A program made the position numbers and the translations under genes. Of a DNA stretch of 64,000 bases, positions 17,100-26,440 are shown piece by piece (the stretch's first letter is position 1; the number at the start of each line of letters is the position of its first letter). This DNA is from an uncultured Flavobacteriaceae bacterium (GTDB taxonomy: Bacteria > Bacteroidota > Bacteroidia > Flavobacteriales > Flavobacteriaceae), in NCBI GenBank assembly GCA_947501845.1, contig CANMXP010000020.1, positions 29,037-93,036 on the forward strand. The letters run 5' to 3'. A model generated the notes under the pieces. The model was given only the letters and a program-made list of their open reading frames with translations. It searched no databases and was not told the DNA's origin.

Positions 17100-17972
17100 A
17101 TGATTATTAAGAAACCTACATTAGAAAAGCTTAGTCCAAGTTTTGGTAGTTCAATATTGGTGAAGCAGCACGTAGAGAGGGTAGATAAGAATAATGCCTT
17201 TTGGCATTTTCATCCTGAGCTAGAACTTATATATATTAATAAAGGACAAGGGAAAACACATATTGGTAACCACTTATCCTATTTTAACAATAGTCAGCTT
17301 ATATTAATAGGGGCTAATTTGCCACATAACGGCTTTACAGATAGACTAACAGCCAATGGTACAGAAACAACGGTACAATTTAAGTCTGATTTTTTAGGAA
17401 ACGACTTTATTAATATTCCTGAAATGGCAAATGTTTCAGCTTTGTTCGATAGAGCAAAAAAGGGCATTCGATTTAATATGGAAACCAAAAAGGATATTGG
17501 ATTAAAAATTAAGAAACTTTTAGATTATGAAGGCTTGGAGCGTGTCTTAAAATTTTTAGAGATTTTAAATTACCTTGCTAATACCGATGACTATACCATA
17601 TTAAATGCAGACGGGATTGTTTTAGAAACCAACCCGCAAGACAGTGATAAAATTAGTATTATATATAAATATGTTAATGCTAATTTTAAAGCACATATAA
17701 CTTTAGATGAGATTGCTGATAAAGTAAGTATGACTGTACCTGCATTTTGTAGATATTTTAAAAAAACAACAGGGAAAACTTTTACACAATTGGTTAATGA
17801 ATATCGCGTAGTGCATGCTACTAAGTTGTTGAACGAGAGTCAAGTAAGTATTGCCGATATTTGTTACGAATGTGGATTCAACAATTTTTCACATTTTAAT
17901 AAGCAGTTTAATGAAATAACTGGTAAAAGTGCATCGCAATATAGAAAAGAGATAAAGCTAATTATACAATAA
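17100..17972 (+). CDS. AraC-family regulator with cupin sensor domain
   Basis: 290 residues from the ATG at 17100; a TTG nine nt upstream is possible. The N-terminal half is a cupin domain, with HFHPELELIYINKGQGKTHI carrying the usual His-rich strand. The C-terminal part carries the two AraC helix-turn-helix motifs: ITLDEIADKVSMTVPAFCRY and VSIADICYECGFNNFSHFNK, ending in the GKSASQYRK hallmark. Similar proteins control sugar or stress genes. The neighbours give no clear target: it converges with an HD hydrolase 1 nt from its stop. Confidence 0.9.
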   Translation: MIIKKPTLEKLSPSFGSSILVKQHVERVDKNNAFWHFHPELELIYINKGQGKTHIGNHLSYFNNSQLILIGANLPHNGFTDRLTANGTETTVQFKSDFLGNDFINIPEMANVSALFDRAKKGIRFNMETKKDIGLKIKKLLDYEGLERVLKFLEILNYLANTDDYTILNADGIVLETNPQDSDKISIIYKYVNANFKAHITLDEIADKVSMTVPAFCRYFKKTTGKTFTQLVNEYRVVHATKLLNESQVSIADICYECGFNNFSHFNKQFNEITGKSASQYRKEIKLIIQ

Positions 17973-17973
17973 A

Positions 17974-18627
17974 TTAGGCATTGCCATTCCATTCGTTATA
18001 AAACTGTTTAAGGTATAGCTCCATAAAGGTATGCCTATTTAAGGCTATTTGCTTTCCTGTTTTCGTATTCATTTTATCTTTTAGAAGCAATAGCTTTTCA
18101 TAAAAATGATTAATTGAAGGCGCAGTTGATGCTTTATATTCTGCTTTACTCATATTAAGATTTGGTTCAATACCTGGATTATAAAGGGCTCTGTTTTTGA
18201 AGCCTCCATAGTTAAAACAGCGTGCTATGCCTATAGCGCCTATGGCATCGAGTCTGTCCGCATCCTGGACGACATCCAATTCTGGCGAGCGAAACTTTTG
18301 TGCTTCGTTACCTCCTTTAAAAGAAATATTTTCAATAATATTTATAACATGTTCAATGACAGAAGAATCGATGTTAAGCTTAAATAAGAATTCTCGAGCT
18401 ATTCTTGGACCAACAGTTTCATCACCATTATGAAATTTACTGTCGGCAATATCATGTAATAAAGCACCAAGGGCCACAATAAAAGGATCTACATTTTCAC
18501 TTTTAGAAATAAGCAAAGCGTTTTTATAAACACGTTCAATATGAAACCAATCGTGTCCACCTTCAGCATTAGCTAATTGTTCTTTAACAAAGGCGGTAGT
18601 TTTTTGTATAATTTCTTCTGAGGTCAT
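17974..18627 (-). CDS. HD-domain phosphohydrolase (YedJ-like)
   Basis: 217 residues with the ordered metal ligands of the HD superfamily: GGHDWFHIERVY, ALGALLHDIADSKFH and VQDADRLDAIGAIGIARCF. Loss of none of these suggests an active metal-dependent phosphohydrolase. The closest named relatives are YedJ/YpgQ-type proteins, some of which hydrolyse nucleotides. It converges with the AraC gene and lies 205 nt from the next minus-strand gene. That spacer shows no clear feature. Confidence 0.88.
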   Translation of the reverse strand: MTSEEIIQKTTAFVKEQLANAEGGHDWFHIERVYKNALLISKSENVDPFIVALGALLHDIADSKFHNGDETVGPRIAREFLFKLNIDSSVIEHVINIIENISFKGGNEAQKFRSPELDVVQDADRLDAIGAIGIARCFNYGGFKNRALYNPGIEPNLNMSKAEYKASTAPSINHFYEKLLLLKDKMNTKTGKQIALNRHTFMELYLKQFYNEWNGNA

Positions 18628-18832
18628 AATAAGTTAAAAATAAAGAGGCTGCTTAAAAAGTTAAAATAATAGAATAGATCGTTATTTGAAAGGACACTAA
18701 AAATACGGTGTAAAAATCTGTTCATCGTTTATTTTGATTTAGGTTTTGAATTTGTTGTAAACAGATTGGTACAGCAATTTCTCTTTCTCAAAACCACTTT
18801 TTAACAGTCCTAATTTACAAATCGAAATGCTT

Positions 18833-19753
18833 TTATTCAATAGGAATATGCAAATCAACAATACACTTTTTTTCTGGGTTTTCACGAAAATCATTATGAT
18901 ATATTTCAAAAGGATGCTCTTCTGCTTTTTTATAACCATTTTCATTCATCCAAATAAAAAGACTACTCCAGGATTTTTCAAAATCATCTGGAGCTATTTC
19001 AAAATGACCAACGATAGATTTACTTTTTTTAATAATTCCAGCGTTAATTTCTCCTTTAACAATAAAAGGTTCATTAGTTAGTAGGCAAATACTCATTCGT
19101 ACTTTGTTTGGGTCTGTTATTTTAAAGCTATCATGAAAAATTCTTGCCATTTTGGTTCCAGGGTTCTTCATTAAGTCTTTTGATTTTGCCCATTTTAGCA
19201 ATCTGTCAAATACATTTTCAACCCCATGTACTCCAAAATGAGTCATACTGGCGAATTTTAGTTCGGGTACCTCTTTAATTTCAATATTTGCATGCATCTT
19301 AATCCAATTTAAATGATTATTAATGTTGCAAATGTATTTTTCAAAAACCTGAATTTCTTGACCATTCTTGCTTTCAACAGTACTTATCTTGCTAAATTTA
19401 TCTGGATTTTCTTTTCGGAATTCAGAAGGACTTATACCATAAAACCTCTTAAACGCTCGGGTAAATGAAGCGTTGCTATTAAAACCGTATTGTAGCGAAA
19501 GCTCTGTAATACTTATATGTCTTTTATGTAGTAATACGGAAGCTGTTTTTTCAATGCGCTTTCTTATAATATATGCATGGAGTGTTTCTCCTACTAGAGC
19601 TTTAAAAATTCTATGGAAATGAAATGGCGAATAAAGCGCCATCTTAGAAAGAGATTCTAATGATAATTCAAAATCAAGATTATTGTCGATATATTTTAAA
19701 GCTAAATTTATTCGACTGATATAATCCTTTTCTATATCATTTTTAGAAACCAT
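18833..19753 (-). CDS. AraC regulator with C-terminal GyrI-like ligand domain
   Basis: 306 residues. The AraC DNA-binding domain is at the N-terminus (about 10-115): ALYSPFHFHRIFKALVGETL, ITELSLQYGFNSNASFTRAF and GISPSEFRK. The second half (about 155-306) fits a GyrI-like/SOUL-type small-molecule binding domain (FDRLLKWAKSKDLM, and a late GHFEIAPDDFEKSW). This arrangement resembles Rob/SbmC-type regulators of drug response. It lies 23 nt downstream of the acyl-ACP desaturase gene on the same strand. Confidence 0.9.
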   Translation of the reverse strand: MVSKNDIEKDYISRINLALKYIDNNLDFELSLESLSKMALYSPFHFHRIFKALVGETLHAYIIRKRIEKTASVLLHKRHISITELSLQYGFNSNASFTRAFKRFYGISPSEFRKENPDKFSKISTVESKNGQEIQVFEKYICNINNHLNWIKMHANIEIKEVPELKFASMTHFGVHGVENVFDRLLKWAKSKDLMKNPGTKMARIFHDSFKITDPNKVRMSICLLTNEPFIVKGEINAGIIKKSKSIVGHFEIAPDDFEKSWSSLFIWMNENGYKKAEEHPFEIYHNDFRENPEKKCIVDLHIPIE

Positions 19754-19776
19754 TATGCTTTCAAAATAACTTGTAG

Positions 19777-20769
19777 TTACTTTATAATTGCAGGTTCAAC
19801 CCATTTAAATTGAAACGAATTTTCTGGTATTTTAATACGATCAGCTAAACGATACATTCTACCAGGAAGCTTCATAAGGTAATCTCTGGCCTTTTCGGCT
19901 TCATCGGTAAGGTTTGTGATTTTATCAATTTCCCAACGTGCAATTAGTTTTTCCAAAATTTCTACATAATCATTGGATGTGTAGACCCCAATTCTTTGTG
20001 CCGTATTAGAAAACTCTTCAAAAGCAGTACTAATTTTATTTCCCGATTCTCTTAAAAAATGAGCTGGCATAGTTATTTTTTGTTTCATCATATAATGAAA
20101 AGCCATCATCATTTGGCTAGGGTCAACTTTAAAAATACGCTCAACAAATTCAGAATATGCATGATGGTGCCTCATTTCATCACCAGAAATAATTTTACAC
20201 ATTTTGGCAAGCTGTTTATTACCTTTTTCTTTTGCTATTTTAGCCACACGATTATGAGAGATATAAGTTGCTAACTCTTGGAAACTGGTATAAACAAAGT
20301 TTTTATAAGGGTCTCTATCGGTTCCAATGTCAAAACCATCAGCAATAAGATATTGTGTGGTTTTTTCAATTTCTCGCATATTTACGCGTCCAGAAAGGTA
20401 TAGGTATTTGTTAAGTACATCTCCATGACGATTTTCTTCGCCTGTCCAATGGCGTACCCATTTGGCCCAAGGGTTTTCTCCATCCGTTTGATCGACACCT
20501 TCAACATCCATTAGCCAGGATTCGTACGTTGGTAACGCTTCCTCTGTTATCATATCGCCAACCAAAACGACCCAAAAATCATAAGGTAATTCTTTAGAAA
20601 GTTCCCTTATTTCCTGAACTTCTTCAAAAAAAGTAGTTCCTTCAGAATTTGGTAAAAAATCGGTTGGTTGCCAAATTTTTTCAATAGGAATTAAGTACTT
20701 TTCAATTAATGATTCGACGTCTTTTTCCAAAAACTTCATCACTTCTAATCTAACATTCTTTAACGACAT
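19777..20769 (-). CDS. acyl-ACP desaturase (soluble di-iron)
   Basis: 330 residues of the plant-type stearoyl-ACP desaturase family. Two four-helix-bundle metal motifs are visible: TGEENRHGDVLNKYLYLSGR and SGDEMRHHHAYSEF, each an ExxH-type ligand set. The protein introduces a double bond into acyl chains on acyl carrier protein, using oxygen and reduced ferredoxin. The upstream neighbour is a PlsC acyltransferase (9-nt gap), so the pair probably tunes membrane phospholipid composition. Confidence 0.93.
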   Translation of the reverse strand: MSLKNVRLEVMKFLEKDVESLIEKYLIPIEKIWQPTDFLPNSEGTTFFEEVQEIRELSKELPYDFWVVLVGDMITEEALPTYESWLMDVEGVDQTDGENPWAKWVRHWTGEENRHGDVLNKYLYLSGRVNMREIEKTTQYLIADGFDIGTDRDPYKNFVYTSFQELATYISHNRVAKIAKEKGNKQLAKMCKIISGDEMRHHHAYSEFVERIFKVDPSQMMMAFHYMMKQKITMPAHFLRESGNKISTAFEEFSNTAQRIGVYTSNDYVEILEKLIARWEIDKITNLTDEAEKARDYLMKLPGRMYRLADRIKIPENSFQFKWVEPAIIK

Positions 20770-20778
20770 CTATATTTT

Positions 20779-21522
20779 TTAAGGGTGTATATGTTCTTTT
20801 ATAGTGGTTTCAATACTATTTATAAGCGCTTGCTTATCGGCAAAGGTACTAACTTTTAAAGGCTTATGTGCAGTAAAAGTGATATGAGTTCCTAAGCCCA
20901 TAGGGAATTTTCCATAACGAACTGTTTTCCAAGAGTTATTAATAGAAATGGGTACTACTAAAGCAGATGGTACTTTTTTAAATAGAATTTCTAAACCTTT
21001 TGTTTGAAAAGGTTTTGGATGCCCATCTTTACTTCTTGTTCCTTCAGGGAAAATAACTGCAGCCCGTTTGTTCTTTTCAATGTATTCACCAAATTTCATG
21101 ATGGCAGGTAAGGATTGTCGAGGATTCTTTCTGTCAATCAAAGCAGAACCACCATGGCGTAAATTATAAGAGACACTGGGAATGCCTTTACCTAATTCTA
21201 TTTTACTAATAAATTTAGGGTGGTATTTTCTTAAGAAAACAGATAAAGGGGAGATGTCGTACATGCTTTGATGGTTACATACAATAATGAGTGGCTGATT
21301 TATTTCAATATCATGTGTGTTATTAAATGTAAATCGAGTCCCTAAAATATGAAGGCATCGCATTAAACACATATTCATTAAATCGGCACTTTTTTTATGA
21401 GCATTGTAGCCAAAAACATTAAAACAGATCCATTGGATAGGATGGAATATGAGCAATGTTATTAAAAAACAAAGGAAATAAATGAGGGTTAATGGGTACG
21501 ACAATAATTTTTGCATGTGCAA
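20779..21522 (-). CDS. 1-acyl-sn-glycerol-3-phosphate acyltransferase (PlsC-like)
   Basis: 247 residues. The catalytic NHQSMYD motif (the HX4D type) follows an N-terminal hydrophobic anchor, and FPEGTRSKDG forms the glycerol-phosphate binding motif. The protein transfers an acyl chain to lysophosphatidic acid at the membrane. A second Met two codons in (21516) is an equally good start. It is 9 nt upstream of the acyl-ACP desaturase gene on the same strand. Confidence 0.92.
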   Translation of the reverse strand: MHMQKLLSYPLTLIYFLCFLITLLIFHPIQWICFNVFGYNAHKKSADLMNMCLMRCLHILGTRFTFNNTHDIEINQPLIIVCNHQSMYDISPLSVFLRKYHPKFISKIELGKGIPSVSYNLRHGGSALIDRKNPRQSLPAIMKFGEYIEKNKRAAVIFPEGTRSKDGHPKPFQTKGLEILFKKVPSALVVPISINNSWKTVRYGKFPMGLGTHITFTAHKPLKVSTFADKQALINSIETTIKEHIHP

Positions 21523-21542
21523 AAATAAGTAAAAACTAAATT

Positions 21543-21944
21543 TTAATATGTAAGTACACAGGTGTTATTTTCGCAACTTATGCTTATTGGTCGTAAAGTG
21601 AGTGCACAATCTGAGACAATACCCCATTTTATATTAAAAGCGTCTTCTTTTTGGTTATAATCTTTAATTGCCGCTTCTAATTGTTCAACATTGATAGATG
21701 TTGTATAGGTAATATAAGACCACGGTCCGCCACAAGGTTTGCTCCCCAAAGCAATAAACTTACATTCGGTCGTACCATCGCAAACAGATGTATTAGCTAA
21801 AGCTTCAATCTCTGCTTTTAGTAAACTGAGTTCTGTTAACTCACTTTCATAAGCTGGGGCGTCATTATTGTTAGAAGAACATCCAGTAACAACTAATAAA
21901 ATAACATAGGTAAAAACTAGTGTAGTTTTTAAATACAGTTTCAT
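21543..21944 (-). CDS. small lipoprotein
   Basis: 133 residues with a lipoprotein signal peptide ending in the lipobox VTGC followed by Ser-Ser-Asn-Asn-Asn, a common flavobacterial export context. The mature part has six further cysteines, mostly in pairs (CDGTTEC, CENNTC), and a CGGPWSYITY segment. Disulphides in the periplasm or on the surface are likely. I do not recognise a named family. It lies just upstream of the PlsC gene. Confidence 0.7.
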   Translation of the reverse strand: MKLYLKTTLVFTYVILLVVTGCSSNNNDAPAYESELTELSLLKAEIEALANTSVCDGTTECKFIALGSKPCGGPWSYITYTTSINVEQLEAAIKDYNQKEDAFNIKWGIVSDCALTLRPISISCENNTCVLTY

Positions 21945-22001
21945 AAGTCTTTTTTTAAAAGATGAAGAATTGACGAATAGGTTGCGTATACCGTATAAAA
22001 A

Positions 22002-22025
22002 AAACCACGATAATCATCGTGGTTT
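22002..22025 (-). terminator. rho-independent terminator after bacilliredoxin gene
   Basis: A perfect 10-bp stem (AAACCACGAT with ATCGTGGTTT) around a 4-nt loop. On the minus strand it is followed by a T-run of eight. It ends transcription of the bacilliredoxin gene. Confidence 0.9.
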
Positions 22026-22050
22026 GAATTTTTAATTATTAGCGTTATGT

Positions 22051-22461
22051 TTAACAGTGCTCATTATAAGCATCTACTAAGTTTTCTGCAATAAGTTCTG
22101 CTGGACGACCTTCAATATGATGACGTTCTAACATATGTACTAACTCACCGTCTTTAAACAATGCCATGCTAGGAGAACTTGGAGGAAACGGAATCATATA
22201 ACCACGAGCAGCGTCTACGGCTTCTTTGTCAACACCTGCAAAAACAGTAACTATATTTGTAGGACGTTTTTCGTTTTGTAAACTCATTCTTGCTCCTGGA
22301 CGCGCATTGGCTGCTGCACAACCACAAACCGAATTTACAACAACTAATGTAGTGCCTTCTTTTGCCAAAGCAGCATCAACAGCTTCAGAAGTATGTAATT
22401 CTTCAAAACCAACATTTGTTAAATCTTCACGCATTGGTTTTACTAATTCTGCTGGATACAT
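22051..22461 (-). CDS. BrxA/BrxB-type bacilliredoxin
   Basis: 136 residues of the YphP/YqiW family. The active site reads VNSVCGCAAANARPG, with the CGC core that exchanges disulphides with bacillithiol-modified proteins; Pro residues near PFPPSSPS and a GRPAELIAENL helix also fit. In Bacteroidetes the matching thiol is inferred rather than shown here. It has its own TATCTTTG promoter box and terminator, so it is a single-gene unit. Confidence 0.93.
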   Translation of the reverse strand: MYPAELVKPMREDLTNVGFEELHTSEAVDAALAKEGTTLVVVNSVCGCAAANARPGARMSLQNEKRPTNIVTVFAGVDKEAVDAARGYMIPFPPSSPSMALFKDGELVHMLERHHIEGRPAELIAENLVDAYNEHC

Positions 22462-22496
22462 ATTTTTAAATTTTTATAATTAACAATTTTATAGTG

Positions 22497-22504
22497 CAAA
22501 GATA
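22497..22504 (-). promoter_or_regulatory. -7 promoter box for bacilliredoxin gene
   Basis: Minus strand TATCTTTG matches TAnnTTTG, about 36 nt upstream of the ATG at 22461. Several TTG triplets lie further upstream, so the -33 element is ambiguous. Confidence 0.55.
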
Positions 22505-22669
22505 CCAATTGTGTAACAAAATTGTGAATCAATCAACTAACAAATATTATATTTACTCTGTTAATTTTATTTTACTAAACAGGACAGAGTGACCTACTAA
22601 TTACAATTTCTTCTTTTAAGAGAATGAATTTATGTGTAGGTTTGGTCATAATTAAAATCTATTACTTAC

Positions 22670-23449
22670 ATGAGTATTTCAAAATGGATAGGTGGTGCTT
22701 TAGGATGGTCTTTTGGAGGTCCTATTGGTGCCATTATTGGGTTAGCAATAGGGAGTTTTGTCGATTCTCTCTCAAATGGTAAAGGTAGCCCGTTTCTAGA
22801 ACAGGGTGAGCCACAACAAAGTGGAAGGACTACTTACAGAACGCAGCCCAGACAGCGCCCGCAAACTCAATCGGGCGATTTTGAAGTGAGTTTACTAATA
22901 TTGGCATCTATAGTTATAAAAGCAGACGGAAAGCAGGATCAAAGAGAATTGGACTATGTGCGTCAGCAATTTGTAAATATGTATGGTAAAGAACGTGCCA
23001 ATCATGCATTCAAACTATTTAAAAATATTAATGACCAAAGCAATATTTCGACGAGACAGGTTTGTTTACAGATTAAACAAATGATGGATCACCCGTCCCG
23101 TTTACAATTGATGCATTTCTTGTTTGGTATTGCGAAGGCAGATGGAATAGTAACGGAAGATGAGGAGCGCCAAATTTACACTATGGCAGGGTATTTAGGG
23201 ATTGGTTCTCGTGATTATGATAGTATTAAAGCGATGTTTTACAACAGTAGTGATAATGCTTATAAAATTTTGGAAATAGATAAGAGCGCTACAGTCGATG
23301 AGATTAAAAGAGCGTATCGAAAAATGGCTAAAAAATATCACCCCGATAAGGTGATTCACTTAGGGAAAGAGCATCAAGTAGGTGCCGAAGAAAAGTTCAG
23401 GCAAGTGCAAAAAGCTTACGAGCAGTTGCAGAAGGAGCATGGGTTTTAA
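22670..23449 (+). CDS. TerB-DnaJ co-chaperone (DjlA-like)
   Basis: 259 residues. An N-terminal glycine-zipper hydrophobic segment ([15 protein letters not shown]) is followed by a Gln/Arg-rich linker. A TerB-like helical domain comes next (about 75-190, with [15 protein letters not shown] and [14 protein letters not shown] acidic motifs). A C-terminal J domain with the HPD tripeptide (KKYHPDKV) ends it. The order matches DjlA-type membrane co-chaperones that stimulate DnaK. The POT-like transporter gene follows 8 nt downstream and may be co-transcribed. Confidence 0.9.
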   Translation: MSISKWIGGALGWSFGGPIGAIIGLAIGSFVDSLSNGKGSPFLEQGEPQQSGRTTYRTQPRQRPQTQSGDFEVSLLILASIVIKADGKQDQRELDYVRQQFVNMYGKERANHAFKLFKNINDQSNISTRQVCLQIKQMMDHPSRLQLMHFLFGIAKADGIVTEDEERQIYTMAGYLGIGSRDYDSIKAMFYNSSDNAYKILEIDKSATVDEIKRAYRKMAKKYHPDKVIHLGKEHQVGAEEKFRQVQKAYEQLQKEHGF

Positions 23450-23457
23450 TTATAGAA

Positions 23458-24684
23458 ATGTATCATTCAAAACAGGCGATTTTATATGCTTTTTCAATTG
23501 GGGTTGAAAGAGCATCTTATTATGGTATTAGGTCTATCCTATTATTATTCATGTTAGATGAAACTTTGAATCTCACAAAAGATAAAGCTTTTTTGATATA
23601 TGGTATTTTTACAGGTAGTATAATTGGTTCAAAAATTATTGGGAGCTTATTAGGTGATTTGTTAATTGGGAATAAAAGGACTCTAATTGTTGGGGGAGTG
23701 TTACAGGCTATGGCCTGCTTTATTTTCTGTTATCAATCGTTAACAACTTTTTATGTTGGAATAGTAGTTTTTATTTTAGGAAATGGATTGTTTAGCTCTA
23801 ATGCTATAGCCCAATTTGGTAAAGAATATATAAATACTCCAAAATTATTGGATGCTGGTTTTACACTTTTGTATATGACAATTAATATAGGTTCATTTTT
23901 AGGGGTTTTAATATTAGGCTATATAGCTGAGTCAAATTTTAATTATGGATTTATAGTAGCTGGTATATTAATAATACCAGCAATGACTTTTATATTATTC
24001 AATAATGAAAATCAAGGAACTTCGTTGTCTAATTATAAAAAAATAAATCTAAACAAAAGATTGTTATACATTGTAGCGGTAATAATTATTTCTGGTATTT
24101 ATTTGATAATTTCTGAGAGTACGTATTTGGGTATGTATACAATACAAGAAAAAGTTTTTGAAGGTATTGATATAATTCCAGACACTTATTTAAGTAATGG
24201 GCTTGGGCCTTATTTTGAAATGATTATTATCTCAGTTTTGGCTTTGATTTGGACTTATATTTATACAAATTCATTTTTTAAGATTTTTTTGGGATTGGTA
24301 GTTTCTGCATTATCTTTTCTGATTTTATTATTTATTCCAAAGACTCCTAGCTCTTTAAGTTTGATGATTTTTATCTTTTCTACTTTTCTGTTTTCTACTG
24401 GAGAAATGCTTATCTCTCCAATTTTAAATTCTCTAATAACTAAATTCAGTAACCCTAAATATTTAGCTATTGTTTTGTCTTTAGTAACAATTCCTTCAAT
24501 GATTTTTAATGGGATTTCTGGAACAATAGCTGAATACAGTAATAAAATAGGTGTTAACACTGTCTTTATTATTGGAGCTTTTATTCTTTTAGTATTTGGA
24601 ATAATAGCCCATGTTCTGTCTTTGTTATATAAAAAAGATAATAGAATTTACCTGTCTAAAGAAGCAGAAGAGTTTTTATCCTAG
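23458..24684 (+). CDS. POT-like MFS oligopeptide transporter
   Basis: 408 residues with about twelve hydrophobic helices. The first helix carries ERASYYGIRSILLLFML, close to the ExxxY motif of proton-dependent oligopeptide transporters, in which the Glu couples to protons. The protein is somewhat shorter than typical POT members (about 450-500). It would import di- or tripeptides, but the substrate is inferred. Base composition is strongly AT-rich, more so than in the preceding gene. Confidence 0.8.
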   Translation: MYHSKQAILYAFSIGVERASYYGIRSILLLFMLDETLNLTKDKAFLIYGIFTGSIIGSKIIGSLLGDLLIGNKRTLIVGGVLQAMACFIFCYQSLTTFYVGIVVFILGNGLFSSNAIAQFGKEYINTPKLLDAGFTLLYMTINIGSFLGVLILGYIAESNFNYGFIVAGILIIPAMTFILFNNENQGTSLSNYKKINLNKRLLYIVAVIIISGIYLIISESTYLGMYTIQEKVFEGIDIIPDTYLSNGLGPYFEMIIISVLALIWTYIYTNSFFKIFLGLVVSALSFLILLFIPKTPSSLSLMIFIFSTFLFSTGEMLISPILNSLITKFSNPKYLAIVLSLVTIPSMIFNGISGTIAEYSNKIGVNTVFIIGAFILLVFGIIAHVLSLLYKKDNRIYLSKEAEEFLS

Positions 24685-24705
24685 ATGATTAAGTTTTAAT
24701 TAGTT

Positions 24706-25473
24706 TTAATTTTTAGGCTTATAATTCCCATCAATATAATCAATAGCCTCTTGTTGCGTTAATACGGCAAACTTTTTATAACGATTGTGTACATCAACAA
24801 TTTCATCTAAAGCTTTTTCAACAAGGAGCTTGTTTTTCCAGGTGTTTAGATGTGCTACAACTGTTTTTAGGCAACCATTTTTATAAGCAATTTGCCCTAA
24901 AACATGAATTAGTGTATCCGATACACGTTTGGTTTCATCAAACTCCATTGTTTTTAATAGAGGCAAAATATCTTGAGGGTGGGTACGGCCTCGTAATTCT
25001 ATACCATGACAAATTTCTCGCCGAACTTCTTTATCAGGATGTTTTAAATAGGTCTTTGCCCATATTAAAACGGGTTCGGGGTTTTTCTCTCCCATTTTTT
25101 TCACAGAACCTATCACGGCATTTCTAACAGAATGGTGGTCGTCAAACAATCCTGTATCAAAAAAAGATTGCACCTTGTCAAAATGAAACTTGCCAATTTC
25201 GCCAGCAGCATTTATGGTTGTTTGACGTACTTTTTCGGAGTCCGATTTTAATAAACCCGCTAAAGTAGAAAGAATCGCTTTTTGTAGTTCCTGTTTGGAA
25301 TAAAAAGCCTTGCCTATGGCCAGATAGCCTGTTTTACGGATGTAAGTATCTTTATCAGAAAAATATTTAATAATATTTTCTATTTCATTTGAAATTAAAT
25401 CATCCGTAATATCTCGATTGATTTTTTCAACGAGCTGGTTTCGTTCTTCTTTTGATAAATCGTAGAATGCCAT
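24706..25473 (-). CDS. HEAT-repeat protein
   Basis: 255 residues made of paired helices in tandem, for example YIRKTGYLAIGKAFYS, KVRQTTINAAGEIGKFHF, SVRNAVIGSVKKMGE and EVRREICHGIELRGR. This spacing is that of HEAT/PBS-lyase-like repeats, which form a curved scaffold; DNA alkylation repeat proteins look similar. No enzymatic residue is seen. The start lies 2 nt after the stop of the membrane-tethered winged-helix gene, so the two form an operon. Confidence 0.75.
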   Translation of the reverse strand: MAFYDLSKEERNQLVEKINRDITDDLISNEIENIIKYFSDKDTYIRKTGYLAIGKAFYSKQELQKAILSTLAGLLKSDSEKVRQTTINAAGEIGKFHFDKVQSFFDTGLFDDHHSVRNAVIGSVKKMGEKNPEPVLIWAKTYLKHPDKEVRREICHGIELRGRTHPQDILPLLKTMEFDETKRVSDTLIHVLGQIAYKNGCLKTVVAHLNTWKNKLLVEKALDEIVDVHNRYKKFAVLTQQEAIDYIDGNYKPKN

Positions 25474-25475
25474 AT

Positions 25476-26315
25476 TTAATTAACCTCTAGTTTATAACCT
25501 ACACCATGTATGTTCACGATGTTTATAGAAGGGTCGTCTTTAAACTTTTTTCTAAGCTTCGATATAAATGTATCTAAGCTTCTGTCTACAAAAACACCGC
25601 GGTCTTCCCAAATTTCTTTTACAAGGGCATCTCGTTTTACAACTTGGTTTTGATTGGTGCTAAGCATAGACATTAACTCACATTCTTTAGCAGATAACTT
25701 TATTTCAATGGCCTCTTTAATTAATTTGTTTTGGTCTTTGTAAAATTTGTAGTCACCAATTTTAGAATAAGGGATTGTATCTTCTATAGATGTCTTTCTC
25801 TTTCTTTTTTTAAGGTATAGAAAACCAAAAACAAGAACACCTGCAAGTAAGATTAAAAAAACGGCAATCAAATTCGATTTCTTTTCAAAGAATAATACCT
25901 GAATCTTATAACAATCTGTTGGCAGTTTTCTACCTAGGCATGGTACAATATCACTTTCTTTTGTCCCTTTAATTTGAAAACTGTAAAATATCTCATCTTT
26001 ATTACAATTAATAACTTCAACGATATACTGTTTAGGGAGGTTGGCAGTTTCTAGACTATGGCTTACAGCGACTACTAAACTATCTGGTGTTATAGATAGT
26101 CTGTTTTGAAATGCTATTTCATATTTGTTGTCATTTAATTTTTTAACAGGCAGAATCAATGATGTAGAATCATTATTAGCAAGTAATAGTGTATGGCCAG
26201 CATCTCTTAGAGCAACCTTTACAGTTTCAGAAAAATGATTCTGAGGAGTGTCATCTTTACAATTTAGGCATGTAAAGCATAGTATGGTAAATAGAGGAAA
26301 AACGATTTTTTTCAT
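25476..26315 (-). CDS. membrane-tethered winged-helix transcriptional regulator
   Basis: 279 residues from the ATG at 26315, which gives a proper signal sequence (KKIVFPLFTILCFTCLNC); an upstream in-frame Met only adds atypical residues. A periplasmic domain of about 130 residues is followed by a transmembrane helix (NLIAVFLILLAGVLVFGFLYL), a KKRKRK stop-transfer patch and a C-terminal OmpR/PhoB-type winged helix ending in IVNIHGVGYKLEVN. This is ToxR/CadC-like one-component signalling in reverse order, sensor outside and DNA-binding end last. It is divergent from yceI and the WD40 gene, its likely targets. Confidence 0.85.
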   Translation of the reverse strand: MKKIVFPLFTILCFTCLNCKDDTPQNHFSETVKVALRDAGHTLLLANNDSTSLILPVKKLNDNKYEIAFQNRLSITPDSLVVAVSHSLETANLPKQYIVEVINCNKDEIFYSFQIKGTKESDIVPCLGRKLPTDCYKIQVLFFEKKSNLIAVFLILLAGVLVFGFLYLKKRKRKTSIEDTIPYSKIGDYKFYKDQNKLIKEAIEIKLSAKECELMSMLSTNQNQVVKRDALVKEIWEDRGVFVDRSLDTFISKLRKKFKDDPSINIVNIHGVGYKLEVN

Positions 26316-26440
26316 CAAGACATTTAAAGCAGTTAAATAAATGAAAATTTTCAATTTTTTATATCCGTTTCACACTTCTTTCACATTTTTTTTACAAAAA
26401 TTGGAAGTGATGCATCTAATTTTATTGAAAAATATAAATC

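Noticed and set aside
18827..19081. Plus-strand reading frame within the AraC-GyrI gene
   Set aside because: Antisense shadow of a well-supported gene, with Phe-rich composition typical of reverse-strand AT-rich DNA.
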